Positions 34,853 through 44,828 of a stretch of 64,000 bases of DNA are shown one piece after another (the first letter of the stretch is position 1; each line of letters opens with the position of its first letter). The notes below the pieces were generated by a model. It ran no database searches, was not told where the DNA came from, and was given only the letters and a program-made list of their open reading frames with translations. Source of the stretch: Lentimicrobium saccharophilum (lineage in GTDB: Bacteria > Bacteroidota > Bacteroidia > Bacteroidales > Lentimicrobiaceae). The DNA is taken from the NCBI RefSeq assembly GCF_001192835.1, contig NZ_DF968182.1, forward strand, positions 843,748 through 907,747, read 5' to 3'. Made by a program: the position numbers and the translations under genes.

Positions 34853-36685
34853 CTATTTGTTTTTCTTGTTTTTACCCGGCCCGCCCTTTCGTTCAGGCTT
34901 TTTCCAGGGGGAATCCTGCTCGGGCTTATTCCGGAAAGGTTTTCCTTCTGAACGGAATGACTTGTTTTCGGAACGGAAAGATTTACCTTCAGGCCGGAAT
35001 GATTTTTCCTTACCCGGATTCGATCTTCTTTTCCGGTCAGCGGGGGCGAATTCCCTTTCTGATGCACGTTCCACCCTGATCCCTCTCGGGTTGGAGGTTT
35101 CATTTTCAAAAGCTTTCATGATGCGGCCAACGGATTTGGAATCAACATCCACAAAGGAATAATTGTCCATGATGTCGATACGGCCGATTTTGATCTCCCT
35201 GGAGCGGGTCACTTCATTGATGAGGCCGATGATCTGCGGTGGCAGCACCTTGTCTTTCCTGCCGATACTCACAAACAGGCGGGTAAACTGACCGTCATCA
35301 CTCCTGCGCTCAGATTTTCTGTCACGGCCTTCCCTGGGTTCCCTTAAGGGTTTGTTGTCATCTTCAACATTCAGATCCCGTGCATCACGGTAGTATTCCA
35401 GGAAACGGTTGAATTCAAGTGAAACAAACCGTTTGATGATTTCCTCACGATCCATCCATTCCAGTTTACGATAAATCACCGGAAGGAAGGATTCGATTTC
35501 CACGTCAATGGCCACGTTTTCCATGCGGTCGATGTGATGGAACAGTTGTTTCTCACAAACCTGAACTCCTGTCGGGATTTTGGCTTTACCGAACTCGCGG
35601 TTGATTTTCTTTTCAATCTGCCGGATCTTGAATTTCTCTTTCAGGTTGATGATGGAGATGCAGGTGCCTGTCTTGTCTGCACGTCCGGTTCTGCCGCTCC
35701 GGTGGATATATACTTCCGAATCATCGGGCAGGTTATAGTTGATTACATGGGTGAGGTCGTTTACATCGAGTCCGCGGGCGGCCACATCGGTCGCCACAAG
35801 CATCTGAAGGGTTTGATTCCTGAAGCGGTTCATAACATTGTCGCGTGCTGCTTGCGAGAGATCTCCATGGAGCGAATCGGCATTATAACCGTCGCGGATC
35901 AGCGAATCGGCGATTTCCTGGGTTTCGATGCGGGTGCGGCAGAAGATAATGGCATAAATGCGGGGATTGAAGTCCGCAATTCTTTTCAGTGCGGCATAGC
36001 GGTCTTTGGCCTGAACCAGGTAATAGATATGCTTGACATTAGCAGTTCCCGTGTTTCGTTTTCCCACCGTTTTCACAACCGGATTGGTCATGTATTTGGC
36101 AAGGATGCGTTCAACTTCTTCAGGCATGGTGGCAGAGAAGAGCAGGGTGTGCTTTTCTTCGGGTGTATGTTCGAGGATGGTATCCACTTCTTCCTGGAAG
36201 CCCATATCGAGCATCTCATCGGCTTCGTCGAGCACCAGCCATTGCACACGACTGAAATCCACCTTTTTACGCCGGATCATGTCATTCAGACGACCGGGAG
36301 TAGCCACGATGATCTGCGGGCCTTCATTTAATTGCTTGATTTGCAGTTCAATACTGGCTCCTCCGTAAACGGCTGAAACTTTTACTCCGGGAATGAACCG
36401 GGCATAACTTCTCAGGTCTTTCGATATCTGCAGGCAGAGTTCACGCGTTGGGCAGAGGACCAAAGCCTGGGTTTTCTGAAGTTCCGGATTGATGTGATGC
36501 AACACAGGCAATCCGAAGGCAGCCGTTTTTCCTGTTCCGGTCTGGGCAAGTCCTACAAGATCGGAGGGTTGTTCAATGAGGGAGGGGATCACTTCAGCCT
36601 GTACAGGCATGGGGTCTTTAAACCCGAGGGCTTCAACCGCCTCAATTAAGCGGGGGTTTAAGCCAAGTTCTTGAAAATTAGGCAT
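34853..36685 (-). CDS. DEAD-box RNA helicase with C-terminal RNA-binding domain
   Basis: A 610-residue ATP-dependent RNA helicase of the DeaD/CsdA/CshA type, acting in ribosome assembly, RNA decay or cold adaptation. Motifs in order: Q-motif region, motif I AQTGTGKTAAFGLP (about 44-57), PTRELCLQI, motif II VLDEADEMLDMGF, motif III SAT, and motif VI HRSGRTGRADKTG. A DbpA-like RNA-binding domain follows (about 465-540, TRLFVSIGRKDKVLPPQIIG). The last 60 residues are a basic, low-complexity tail with repeats of the form KSFRxExK, typical of unspecific RNA contact. Start ATG is clear; the 171-base upstream gap shows no obvious promoter. Confidence 0.93.
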   Translation of the reverse strand: MPNFQELGLNPRLIEAVEALGFKDPMPVQAEVIPSLIEQPSDLVGLAQTGTGKTAAFGLPVLHHINPELQKTQALVLCPTRELCLQISKDLRSYARFIPGVKVSAVYGGASIELQIKQLNEGPQIIVATPGRLNDMIRRKKVDFSRVQWLVLDEADEMLDMGFQEEVDTILEHTPEEKHTLLFSATMPEEVERILAKYMTNPVVKTVGKRNTGTANVKHIYYLVQAKDRYAALKRIADFNPRIYAIIFCRTRIETQEIADSLIRDGYNADSLHGDLSQAARDNVMNRFRNQTLQMLVATDVAARGLDVNDLTHVINYNLPDDSEVYIHRSGRTGRADKTGTCISIINLKEKFKIRQIEKKINREFGKAKIPTGVQVCEKQLFHHIDRMENVAIDVEIESFLPVIYRKLEWMDREEIIKRFVSLEFNRFLEYYRDARDLNVEDDNKPLREPREGRDRKSERRSDDGQFTRLFVSIGRKDKVLPPQIIGLINEVTRSREIKIGRIDIMDNYSFVDVDSKSVGRIMKAFENETSNPRGIRVERASEREFAPADRKRRSNPGKEKSFRPEGKSFRSENKSFRSEGKPFRNKPEQDSPWKKPERKGGPGKNKKNK

Positions 36686-36856
36686 AAAATTGTTTAGAAA
36701 ATTGCGCGCAAAGGTAGAATTAATATTCAGGCAAATTGTTATGTGATGAAAATAAATACCAATTGCTCCGGATTAATCATGCGGATCTGGCTTACCGGAA
36801 CAGTCTTATGGCCCGGATCAGCTGAGAAATTTCTGAAAAAAGCCCCCCTGATTATA

Positions 36857-38128
36857 TTACCAGAAGATGCCGAACAATATGTAAGCCACAATCAGGGTTA
36901 TGATGATATTGAACCCCTGTGCGATAAGGAAGGCATAGAGCGGTCGTCCTTTATCCAGGGTTACCAGGTCTTTGAAGCGGGTTTCGAGGCCGATACAGAC
37001 AAAGGCCAGGTTGAACCACAGTGATTGGTAGCTCTTTATGGTTTTGCCCGCATTCACAGCTGTTTCGCCATCGATCATGAAGGAAAAAACCAGGGAAGCG
37101 GCAATGAAACCCAGCACAAATTTCGGGAAGCGTTCCCAGATAACGCCCAGGGTCGGTTTTTCATCCGTGCCGTTTTTTTCTGCCTGCCGGTAAGTCCAGA
37201 AGATTGAGATCAGGAATGCAGCGACACCGAGCAGCACATTTTGTGAAAACTTGATAATAGTACTGAATTTCAATGCGGTATCGCCTGCAATGGTGCCCCC
37301 TGCCACCACAGCCCCGGTGGTGTCGATGGAGCCACCCAGCCAGGCACCGGTAACTTCGTCAGATAATCCTATCCACCTGGCAATCAACGGCATAAATATC
37401 ATCATGGGGATGGCTACCACCAGGACCAGTGAGATTACATAGCTGAGTTTCTTGCTGTCGCCTTTAATGGCTCCTGCTGTTGCAATGGCTGCTGAAACTC
37501 CACAGATGCTGACCGCGCTGGCGAGCATGATGCCAAGTTCTTCGTCAACTTTAAGCTTGCGTGCTATCCAGAAAGCAAAATACCACACTGAAACCACAAC
37601 GATCACCGCCTGAAGGACACCAAATAATCCGGCTTTCATAATTTCGGAAAATAGAATGGTGGTTCCGAGCATAACCAAACCTATTTTGATATAGAATTCA
37701 CTCTGGATTCCGGCTTTCAGCCAGGCGGGTGTGCTTAAAACATTGCTGATAAACAGTCCGATCAGCAGCGAAAAGAGCACTGTTTCCAGTCCCAGGTTCT
37801 TCATTGAGCCGCTGGAGGCAATCAACTGGGCAAGCATCGAAAGGATGAAGACTACAGGAAATGCCGTTATCAATTCTTTGCCCCGCTTGCCCATCATCCA
37901 GGTGCCGGCAAGTGCAAAGAACAGGAAATAGAGAAATGTCATACCCAGGCGGAGGGTGTTGCCGGTGGTAAATACTTCGGCGCTCAGCACAGTCCATCCT
38001 GTCCATCCTGTTTTAGGCCCGAATTTCGGGAGTTCGGGAAAAAATGAAGTTGCTACAACGGCTATGATCAATGCGATTCCAACGACAACAGATGCCCAAT
38101 CTTCAGTAAGTTTGATTTTTTTTAACAT
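36857..38128 (-). CDS. YeiH-family putative sulfate exporter
   Basis: A 423-residue polytopic membrane protein with about ten to eleven hydrophobic helices, of the YeiH (Cons_hypoth698) family. Family landmarks are IKIGLVMLGTTILFSEI, ASAVSICGVSAAIATAGAIK (the conserved CGxSAAxA motif), WLGGSIDTTGAVVAGG and FVCIGLETRFKDL near the C-terminus. Members are annotated as putative sulfate exporters, and some have been linked to sulfite or taurine metabolism; the substrate here cannot be read from the sequence. It is divergent from purL and is monocistronic. Confidence 0.85.
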   Translation of the reverse strand: MLKKIKLTEDWASVVVGIALIIAVVATSFFPELPKFGPKTGWTGWTVLSAEVFTTGNTLRLGMTFLYFLFFALAGTWMMGKRGKELITAFPVVFILSMLAQLIASSGSMKNLGLETVLFSLLIGLFISNVLSTPAWLKAGIQSEFYIKIGLVMLGTTILFSEIMKAGLFGVLQAVIVVVSVWYFAFWIARKLKVDEELGIMLASAVSICGVSAAIATAGAIKGDSKKLSYVISLVLVVAIPMMIFMPLIARWIGLSDEVTGAWLGGSIDTTGAVVAGGTIAGDTALKFSTIIKFSQNVLLGVAAFLISIFWTYRQAEKNGTDEKPTLGVIWERFPKFVLGFIAASLVFSFMIDGETAVNAGKTIKSYQSLWFNLAFVCIGLETRFKDLVTLDKGRPLYAFLIAQGFNIIITLIVAYILFGIFW

Positions 38129-38258
38129 ACCCCCTTAAATTAATCATGACAAATTTAAGAAGTTTTGTTTCTTCCCGTTAACAGATTGAAGCAGGGTTTT
38201 TTCTGCAAAACACTTCACGTATTTCAATATTTGCACTTCTCCTTTTAATTTCCTTTTT

Positions 38259-38266
38259 TAACTTTG
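38259..38266 (+). promoter_or_regulatory. -7 box of purL
   Basis: TAACTTTG, 22 bases before ATG 38288. A TTTG at 38230-38233 lies 25 bases upstream, longer than the usual 19-21. The TTG at 38264 that begins the longest frame is part of this box. Confidence 0.6.
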
Positions 38267-38287
38267 CCACATCAAAAAATCAAGAAA

Positions 38288-41200
38288 ATGATCAGGTTTT
38301 TTAAGGGGAATGCCATTTATGCCGTTGGTTGCGAAAAGGAGCTCACATTAAACGATATACAGAAACTGAGTTGGCTGTTCAGTGGCGCAGCATATATTGA
38401 AGCCCGGTCGATATCGGGCTTTTTTATTGGGCCGCGGCGCGAAATGGTAACTCCATGGAGTACAAATGCCGTAGAGATTACCCAGAACATGGGAATTTCA
38501 GGCATCTTCAGGATTGAAGAATATGTTGAAGTGCAGGGGGCCGATGCACCTTACGATGCCATGCTGCAGGTATTGAACCATAACCTTGATCAGGATATTT
38601 TTACAGTCCTGCATGAGCCTGATCCGGTGAAAGAAATTGAAGATATCGCTGCTTACAACCTTCAGGAAGGCCTCGCCCTTTCGCAGGATGAAATTGAATA
38701 CCTCAATGAGCTGAGCCGTAAAATCGGCAGACCATTGACTGACAGTGAAGTATTTGGCTTCTCCCAGGTTAATTCGGAGCATTGCCGGCATAAAATTTTC
38801 AACGGTACTTTTGTGCTGGATGGCAGGGAAATGCCGGAGACCCTTTTCTCGATGATACGCAAAACCTCCGGCACGAATCCCAATTACATCGTATCAGCGT
38901 ACAAGGATAATGTAGCATTTATAAAGGGGCCGTCTATCAGGCAGTTTGCACCTGTTAATCCTGACCGGCCCGATTTTTTCAGGGTTAAAGAGATTGATTC
39001 TGTTATTTCGCTGAAAGCGGAGACCCATAATTTTCCGACAACAGTTGAGCCATTCAACGGGGCGGCAACCGGCAGCGGGGGAGAGATCCGCGACAGAATG
39101 GCCGGGGGGAAAGGTTCCATGCCTATTGCCGGCACCGCGGTATACATGACCTCTTATCCTAGAAATTGTGAATTACATGGTTGGAAAACGGTTGTAAAAC
39201 CCCGGAAATGGCTTTATCAGACTCCTGAAGAGTTGCTGATCAAGGCATCGAATGGGGCCAGTGATTTTGGCAATAAATTCGGACAACCACTGATCTGCGG
39301 GAGCCTGTTGACTTTCGAGCATCAGGAAGGTGCCATGACCTATGGTTATGATAAAGTAATTATGCTTGCAGGCGGGGTGGGTTATGCCCGGAAATCTGAC
39401 AGCCTGAAAGAGGATCCGGCACCAGGAGATAAAGTAATCGTGCTGGGTGGAGATAATTACCGTATCGGGATGGGTGGAGGAGCTGTGTCATCGGTAGCCA
39501 CCGGCCAGTTCAGCAATGCCATTGAACTGAATGCCGTGCAACGGTCGAATCCCGAGATGCAGAAACGGGTGTATAATGCCATCAGGGCAATGGCTGAGAT
39601 GGATGAGAATCCGGTTGTCTCAATACATGATCATGGTGCCGGCGGACACCTGAACTCACTATCCGAGTTGGTTGAAGTCACCGGAGGGAGAATTGAAATT
39701 GATAAATTGCCGGTAGGTGATCCTACACTTTCGGACCGGGAGATTATCGGAAACGAATCGCAGGAGCGTATGGGACTGATCATGCATCAGCCGGATGTTG
39801 ATCTGCTTCAGAAGGTGGCCGTAAGGGAAAGGGCCCCCATTTTCGTGGTCGGAGAAACAACAGGTGATCAGCAGCTTGTATTTATAAACAGCAAAACGGG
39901 AAACAAGCCCATTGATCTGCACCTGGCCGATATGTTCGGCAAGCCACCGCGCACCATTATGGAAGATTCATCCCTGGCACAGGTTCATGCTCCGCTGAAG
40001 TACAAGGCAGCCGGACTAAAAGGCTATGTGGAGCAGGTTTTACAGTTGGAAGGGGTTGCATGTAAAGACTGGCTTATCAATAAAGTTGACCGTTCAGTGA
40101 CCGGCCGTGTGGCAGTTCAGCAAACTGCAGGCCCGGTTCAGTTACCGCTGAATAATTGCGGGGTAGTTGCGCTTGACTATCATGGTGAAAAAGGAATTGT
40201 TACTTCCATAGGCCATGCTCCGGCTGCCGGTCTGATTGATGCGGCTGCGGGTTCGGTACTGGCTGTCGCGGAATCGCTAACCAACCTTGTGTGGGCGCCG
40301 CTGGAGCATGGTCTGAAGGGTGTTTCGCTGAGTGCAAACTGGATGTGGCCCTGCCGGAACCCGGGAGAGGATGTGCGGCTTTATGAGGCAGTGAAGGCAG
40401 CCAGCGATTTTGCCATTGCACTGGGTATTAATATTCCCACCGGAAAGGATTCCCTTTCGATGACCCAGAAATATCCGGATGGGGAGAAAGTGCTTTCGCC
40501 GGGAACAGTAATTATCTCGGCAGTAGCTGAGGTAAGTGATATCCGGAAGGTTGTGAAACCTGTGCTGGTGCCTGAATTTACTTCTTCGGTGATTTATCTC
40601 GATTTTTCAGCCGACCGGCTAAAAACAGGAGGCAGTGCACTGGCACAGGTGCTGAACACCCTTGGTGATGAAGCCCCGACAGTGGCAGATACCGGTATTT
40701 TCATCCGGGCATTTGAAGCTGTTCAGGCGCTGATCCGGAAAGATATTGTCCTGGCGGGACATGATATTTCTTCAGGTGGTTTGGTAACAGCGTTGCTTGA
40801 AATGCTTTTTGCCCAGCCGGGCATCGGGCTGGATATTGACCTTGACGGATTCGGCGAAAGTGATATCATCAAACTGCTTTTCAGCGAAAACCCCGGTGTT
40901 GTTATGCAGGTAAACGACATAGATTACGCATCGGTGCTTTTAAAGGAAGCAGGGCTTAAATTCCATATCCTTGGGAAACCGTCATTCCGGAGAAACCTGG
41001 TTCTTCGCTTCCACAAGGGCATTGTGGAGATGGAAGTCGATCAGTTGCGCAAACTCTGGTTTAAGACGTCGTACCTGCTCGACAGGCAGCAAAGTGGTGA
41101 AGATCATGCCCGCGAGCGTTACCGCAATTTCGATAAGCAACCGCTTTCCGGTGAATTTGGCGACGATTTTACAGGCGCTTTGTCGCAGTATAATATTGAT

Positions 41201-41977
41201 ATTAACCGGACTTCACCCTCCGGAATAAGGGCTGCCATTATCCGGGAGAAAGGGGTGAACGGTGATCGCGAAATGGCCTGGTCGCTTTACCTTGCCGGTT
41301 TTGACGTGAAGGATGTTCATATGACAGATCTGATCAGCGGGCGGGAAACCCTGGATGATGTGAATATGATCGTTTTTGTGGGAGGCTTCAGCAATTCTGA
41401 TGTGCTGGGTTCAGCCAAAGGCTGGGCCGGGGCATTTATCTATAATGAACGTGCCAAAGCTGCGCTGGATAATTTCTATGCACGGCCAGACACCCTGAGT
41501 TTAGGGGTGTGTAACGGCTGTCAGCTGATGGTAGAACTGGGGCTGATTTATCCGGAGCATGATCACAAGCCTGCTATGCTTCACAATGCCTCAGGAAAGT
41601 TCGAATCTGCGTTTCTGAATGTTGATATTCCGGAAAACAGCTCGGTGATGCTGGGCAGTATGGCCGGGAAAAGGCTTGGTATATGGATTGCGCATGGTGA
41701 AGGACGTTTTAACCTGCCGCTTGATGAGCATCAGTATCAGATACCAATGAAATACAGCTATAATGCTTATCCCGGTAATCCAAACGGATCGGATCTTGCG
41801 GCAGCGGCCATCGCTTCACAGGACGGGCGCCACCTTGCCATGATGCCACATCTTGAACGTTCAGTCTATCCCTGGAACTGGGCCTGGTATCCTTCGGGAA
41901 GGTCAGGTGATGAAGTTTCTCCCTGGATTGAGCCCTTTGTAAATGCCAGGGAGTGGATCAGGCGCAGGATTGGTTGA
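38288..41977 (+). CDS. purL: Phosphoribosylformylglycinamidine synthase (single-chain PurL)
   Basis: The fourth step of purine synthesis: glutamine-dependent conversion of FGAR to FGAM. At 1229 residues this is the long form with FGAM synthetase and glutaminase in one chain. Seen: the N-terminal PurS-like region (about 1-150), the synthetase core with VNSEHCRHKIFNGTF, SLKAETHNFPTTVEPFNGAATGSGGEIRD and the HDHGAGGHLNSLSE motif, and the C-terminal amidotransferase with nucleophile Cys in LGVCNGCQLM and the His in IAHGEGRF. ATG 38288 (MIRFFKGNAIYAV) is preferred over a TTG inside the promoter. It stands alone, not with other pur genes. Confidence 0.96.
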   Translation: MIRFFKGNAIYAVGCEKELTLNDIQKLSWLFSGAAYIEARSISGFFIGPRREMVTPWSTNAVEITQNMGISGIFRIEEYVEVQGADAPYDAMLQVLNHNLDQDIFTVLHEPDPVKEIEDIAAYNLQEGLALSQDEIEYLNELSRKIGRPLTDSEVFGFSQVNSEHCRHKIFNGTFVLDGREMPETLFSMIRKTSGTNPNYIVSAYKDNVAFIKGPSIRQFAPVNPDRPDFFRVKEIDSVISLKAETHNFPTTVEPFNGAATGSGGEIRDRMAGGKGSMPIAGTAVYMTSYPRNCELHGWKTVVKPRKWLYQTPEELLIKASNGASDFGNKFGQPLICGSLLTFEHQEGAMTYGYDKVIMLAGGVGYARKSDSLKEDPAPGDKVIVLGGDNYRIGMGGGAVSSVATGQFSNAIELNAVQRSNPEMQKRVYNAIRAMAEMDENPVVSIHDHGAGGHLNSLSELVEVTGGRIEIDKLPVGDPTLSDREIIGNESQERMGLIMHQPDVDLLQKVAVRERAPIFVVGETTGDQQLVFINSKTGNKPIDLHLADMFGKPPRTIMEDSSLAQVHAPLKYKAAGLKGYVEQVLQLEGVACKDWLINKVDRSVTGRVAVQQTAGPVQLPLNNCGVVALDYHGEKGIVTSIGHAPAAGLIDAAAGSVLAVAESLTNLVWAPLEHGLKGVSLSANWMWPCRNPGEDVRLYEAVKAASDFAIALGINIPTGKDSLSMTQKYPDGEKVLSPGTVIISAVAEVSDIRKVVKPVLVPEFTSSVIYLDFSADRLKTGGSALAQVLNTLGDEAPTVADTGIFIRAFEAVQALIRKDIVLAGHDISSGGLVTALLEMLFAQPGIGLDIDLDGFGESDIIKLLFSENPGVVMQVNDIDYASVLLKEAGLKFHILGKPSFRRNLVLRFHKGIVEMEVDQLRKLWFKTSYLLDRQQSGEDHARERYRNFDKQPLSGEFGDDFTGALSQYNIDINRTSPSGIRAAIIREKGVNGDREMAWSLYLAGFDVKDVHMTDLISGRETLDDVNMIVFVGGFSNSDVLGSAKGWAGAFIYNERAKAALDNFYARPDTLSLGVCNGCQLMVELGLIYPEHDHKPAMLHNASGKFESAFLNVDIPENSSVMLGSMAGKRLGIWIAHGEGRFNLPLDEHQYQIPMKYSYNAYPGNPNGSDLAAAAIASQDGRHLAMMPHLERSVYPWNWAWYPSGRSGDEVSPWIEPFVNAREWIRRRIG

Positions 41978-42081
41978 ATAGTTTTCAAAAAATGCACTAA
42001 AGACAAACAGATGGATTATAAGTCTTAAGGAAGTTTTTCAGATTCCGGGACAGTCAATTGTTAATTTTCTTAAAAAAGTTG

Positions 42082-42113
42082 TTTGTCTTATTATTTATTA
42101 TTCCATACTTTTA
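42082..42113 (+). promoter_or_regulatory. Probable promoter of the SDR gene
   Basis: TTTG (42082-42085) and a near-consensus TACTTTTA (42106-42113) are 20 bases apart, about 60 bases before the ATG. Confidence 0.5.
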
Positions 42114-42173
42114 CCCTTCGGAGGGACTGACTCCTGCATTCTGAATTTTTACGGGAGATCATGACGAGCATTT

Positions 42174-42932
42174 ATGGGTAAAATTGTATTTATTACCGGC
42201 GCCAGCAGTGGTATCGGCCGGTCATGTGCCAGCCGTTTTGCTGAATCAGGTTACGATCTGGTTATTTCGGGCCGGAGAATAGAGAAACTGCAGTCAATTG
42301 CATCGGAATTGGCTGTCAGGTTTAAAGTCGTGGTTATTCCCCTGCAGCTCGATGTAAGCCGACAGGAAGAAATAAACCGTTCACTAGCCTCTCTGCCCGA
42401 AGAATTCAGGATTCCGGATATTCTTATCAACAATGCCGGCCTGGCCCTTGGACTTGAACCTTTTCATAAAGGGAATATTGAACAATGGGATCAGATGATC
42501 GACACCAATGTCAAAGGTCTTGTATACCTCAGCAGGGCTCTGGCGCCTGCGATGGTCAGCCGGGGCAGCGGGCACATCATCAACATCGGATCAATAGCCG
42601 GGCGTGAGGTTTATCCTAACGGAAATATTTACTGTGCAACCAAAGCGGCTGTCGACAGCATTACAAAAGCCATGCGCATCGACCTGTTGCCATATGGTAT
42701 TAAGGTGAGTCAGATCGCTCCCGGAGCTGCCGAAACGGAGTTTTCCACCGTTCGGTTCAGCGGTGATGAAATCCTTGCACAAGCAGTATACGAAGGATTC
42801 GAACCGCTTCGTCCCGAAGATATTGCCGAAGCCGTGTACTATGTTGCAAGTCAGCCGCCGCATGTAAATATTAACGATCTGCTCATTATGCCGGCAGCCC
42901 AGGCGGCGGCCGGAATAATTCACAGGAAATGA
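42174..42932 (+). CDS. Short-chain dehydrogenase/reductase (YdfG-like)
   Basis: A 252-residue Rossmann-fold NAD(P)-dependent oxidoreductase. The cofactor motif is TGASSGIG (about residues 8-15), with SGRR after the second strand suggesting NADP preference, then NNAG (about 86-89), catalytic Ser in NIGSIAGREVY, and the catalytic Tyr-Lys pair in YCATKAAVD (YxxxK). The QIAPGAAETEFSTVRF stretch resembles YdfG-type 3-hydroxy acid / serine dehydrogenases, but substrate assignment is tentative. It lies upstream of three acyl-CoA synthetase genes on the same strand with a 111-base gap. Confidence 0.85.
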   Translation: MGKIVFITGASSGIGRSCASRFAESGYDLVISGRRIEKLQSIASELAVRFKVVVIPLQLDVSRQEEINRSLASLPEEFRIPDILINNAGLALGLEPFHKGNIEQWDQMIDTNVKGLVYLSRALAPAMVSRGSGHIINIGSIAGREVYPNGNIYCATKAAVDSITKAMRIDLLPYGIKVSQIAPGAAETEFSTVRFSGDEILAQAVYEGFEPLRPEDIAEAVYYVASQPPHVNINDLLIMPAAQAAAGIIHRK

Positions 42933-43043
42933 CTTTCTGGAGATTGACTATACCAAATAAAGCACGCATTTTCGTTTCGAATATTAATTTATCGAAGTTC
43001 ACCAGGGTAATCATATGAATATTCATTTCTAAAACTGAGCGAA

Positions 43044-44813
43044 ATGACGACCATCACCAGAATTTTCGATCTTTTACCGAATTATGTGGCTTCCTATAAG
43101 CCAAAGGATGATGCACTTGCCTGCAAGGAGGATGGAGTCTGGAAGAAGTATAGTATAGAACAATACATCCGCATGGCGGATGATCTGACCTATGGCTTAC
43201 TTTCACTTGGTGTGAAAAAGGGCGATACCATCGCTACAATTACCAATAACAGGCCTGAATGGAATTTTCTGGATATGGCCATCATGCAGGCGGGAGCTAT
43301 TCATATCCCGGTTTATCCTACGATCAGTCCTGCGGATTATCAGTATATTTTCAATCATGCCAGCATCAAATTCGTATTTGTTTCCGGTGATGAGCTGTCA
43401 AGAAAAATAAAGGAAGTGTCGGCTAACTGTCCTTCGGTTGAGGAGGTTTTTACCTTCAAACATCGGGAGGGTTTCCGGAATCTGTATGATCTGGTTGGAA
43501 TTGGTCAGGCCGGCCCTATGCCGGAACAGGTTCAGGCTATCAAGGACAGCATTCAGGGAGACGATCTTGCAACGATTATTTACACTTCCGGCACTACCGG
43601 CAATCCCAAGGGAGTAATGCTTTCGCATACGAATATTATTTCCAATTTCATTGCTGTTTCTTATATCCCGACTTTTGGAGAGGAGGGCAAGGCACTGAGT
43701 TTTCTGCCATTGTGCCATGTTTATGAGCGAATGCTCAACTACCTTTACCAGTACCTTGGCATTTCGGTTTATTATGCCGAGAGTCTGGCAACGATTACCG
43801 ATAATATCAAGGAGATTCATCCGGACATGATGTGTTGTGTACCCCGTTTACTTGAAAAAATTTATGATAAAATTCAGGCAAGCGGACGTAAACTGAAAGG
43901 GGTGAAACGGATGATCTTTTTCTGGGCGGTTGATCTTGCGCTTCATTACGATGTTCAGGGTAACAACAATGCCTGGTACATGTTAAGGCACCGTATTGCC
44001 GACAAACTGATATACAGCAAGTGGCGCGAAGCATTGGGCGGGAACTTCAAGATTATCGTGTCGGGAGGTGCATCCATTCAGCCGAGGCTTGTGAAAACAT
44101 TCAGGGCCGCCGGTTTGCCGATCTATGAGGGTTACGGACTTACGGAAACCTCTCCTGTAATAGCGGTAACCAGCACCGACAGTAATGGAATCAAGATCGG
44201 TACGGTAGGGCCTCCGCTCAGGGGTGTAGAGGTTATGATAGCCGAAGACGGGGAAATTCTGGCCCGCGGGCCTAATATCATGCTGGGCTATTACAAAGAT
44301 CCTGAACTCACCGCGCAGGTCATTGATCAGGATGGATGGTTTCATACAGGAGATATAGGTCAGTTTGAGCCGGAAGGACAACTGCGGATCACAGGCCGGA
44401 AAAAGGAAATTTTCAAGACCTCGCTTGGCAAGTATATTGCTCCGGAGCTGCTTGAAAACAAAATTAAAGAATCGCCGTTTATTGATAATATCATGGTAGT
44501 GGGTGAGAATCAGAAGTTTGCTGCCGCGTTGGTGGTTCCGGATTTTAACCACCTGAGATCATGGTGCAGGATTAAAGAAATTGAATACACTACGGACGAG
44601 GAAATGGTGGCATTGCCAAGGATAAGGCAAAGGCTGCTTAAGGTGATTGACAAGTACAATACGGAGTTTGGAAGCACGGAGCAAATCAAGAAAATTGACA
44701 TTATGAGCAGCGAATGGTCAACGGCCAGTGGGGAACTCACCCCGACACTCAAACTCAGGCGCTCATTTATTGCAAAAAAGTATCAAACCAGGATAGAAAA
44801 ACTATTTGCCTAA
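43044..44813 (+). CDS. Long-chain acyl-CoA synthetase 1 (AMP-forming)
   Basis: A 589-residue adenylate-forming enzyme that activates fatty acids to acyl-CoA through an acyl-AMP. Motifs: A3 phosphate loop IIYTSGTTGNPKGVMLSH (about residues 177-194), A5 YGLTETSPV, A7 GWFHTGDIG, A8 hinge ITGRKKEIFKTSLGKYI, and the catalytic lysine in GELTPTLKLRR. It resembles the FadD15/long-chain type of Bacteroidota. It is first of three tandem paralogues, 15 bases before the second. Fatty-acid uptake or recycling is a likely role; chain-length preference cannot be read. Confidence 0.92.
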   Translation: MTTITRIFDLLPNYVASYKPKDDALACKEDGVWKKYSIEQYIRMADDLTYGLLSLGVKKGDTIATITNNRPEWNFLDMAIMQAGAIHIPVYPTISPADYQYIFNHASIKFVFVSGDELSRKIKEVSANCPSVEEVFTFKHREGFRNLYDLVGIGQAGPMPEQVQAIKDSIQGDDLATIIYTSGTTGNPKGVMLSHTNIISNFIAVSYIPTFGEEGKALSFLPLCHVYERMLNYLYQYLGISVYYAESLATITDNIKEIHPDMMCCVPRLLEKIYDKIQASGRKLKGVKRMIFFWAVDLALHYDVQGNNNAWYMLRHRIADKLIYSKWREALGGNFKIIVSGGASIQPRLVKTFRAAGLPIYEGYGLTETSPVIAVTSTDSNGIKIGTVGPPLRGVEVMIAEDGEILARGPNIMLGYYKDPELTAQVIDQDGWFHTGDIGQFEPEGQLRITGRKKEIFKTSLGKYIAPELLENKIKESPFIDNIMVVGENQKFAAALVVPDFNHLRSWCRIKEIEYTTDEEMVALPRIRQRLLKVIDKYNTEFGSTEQIKKIDIMSSEWSTASGELTPTLKLRRSFIAKKYQTRIEKLFA

Positions 44814-44828
44814 ACAAACCGACAGCGT

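Noticed and set aside
35534-36331. 265-codon open frame on the plus strand
   Set aside because: It is wholly antisense to the DEAD-box helicase gene, whose motifs are unambiguous; the translated sequence has no recognisable protein features.
36743-37024. 93-codon plus-strand open frame beside the helicase
   Set aside because: Most of it is antisense to the YeiH-type gene; no motif supports it.
38129-38287. Purine riboswitch before purL
   Set aside because: The leader downstream of the -7 box is only about 15 bases, too short for an aptamer, and no paired domain is visible.
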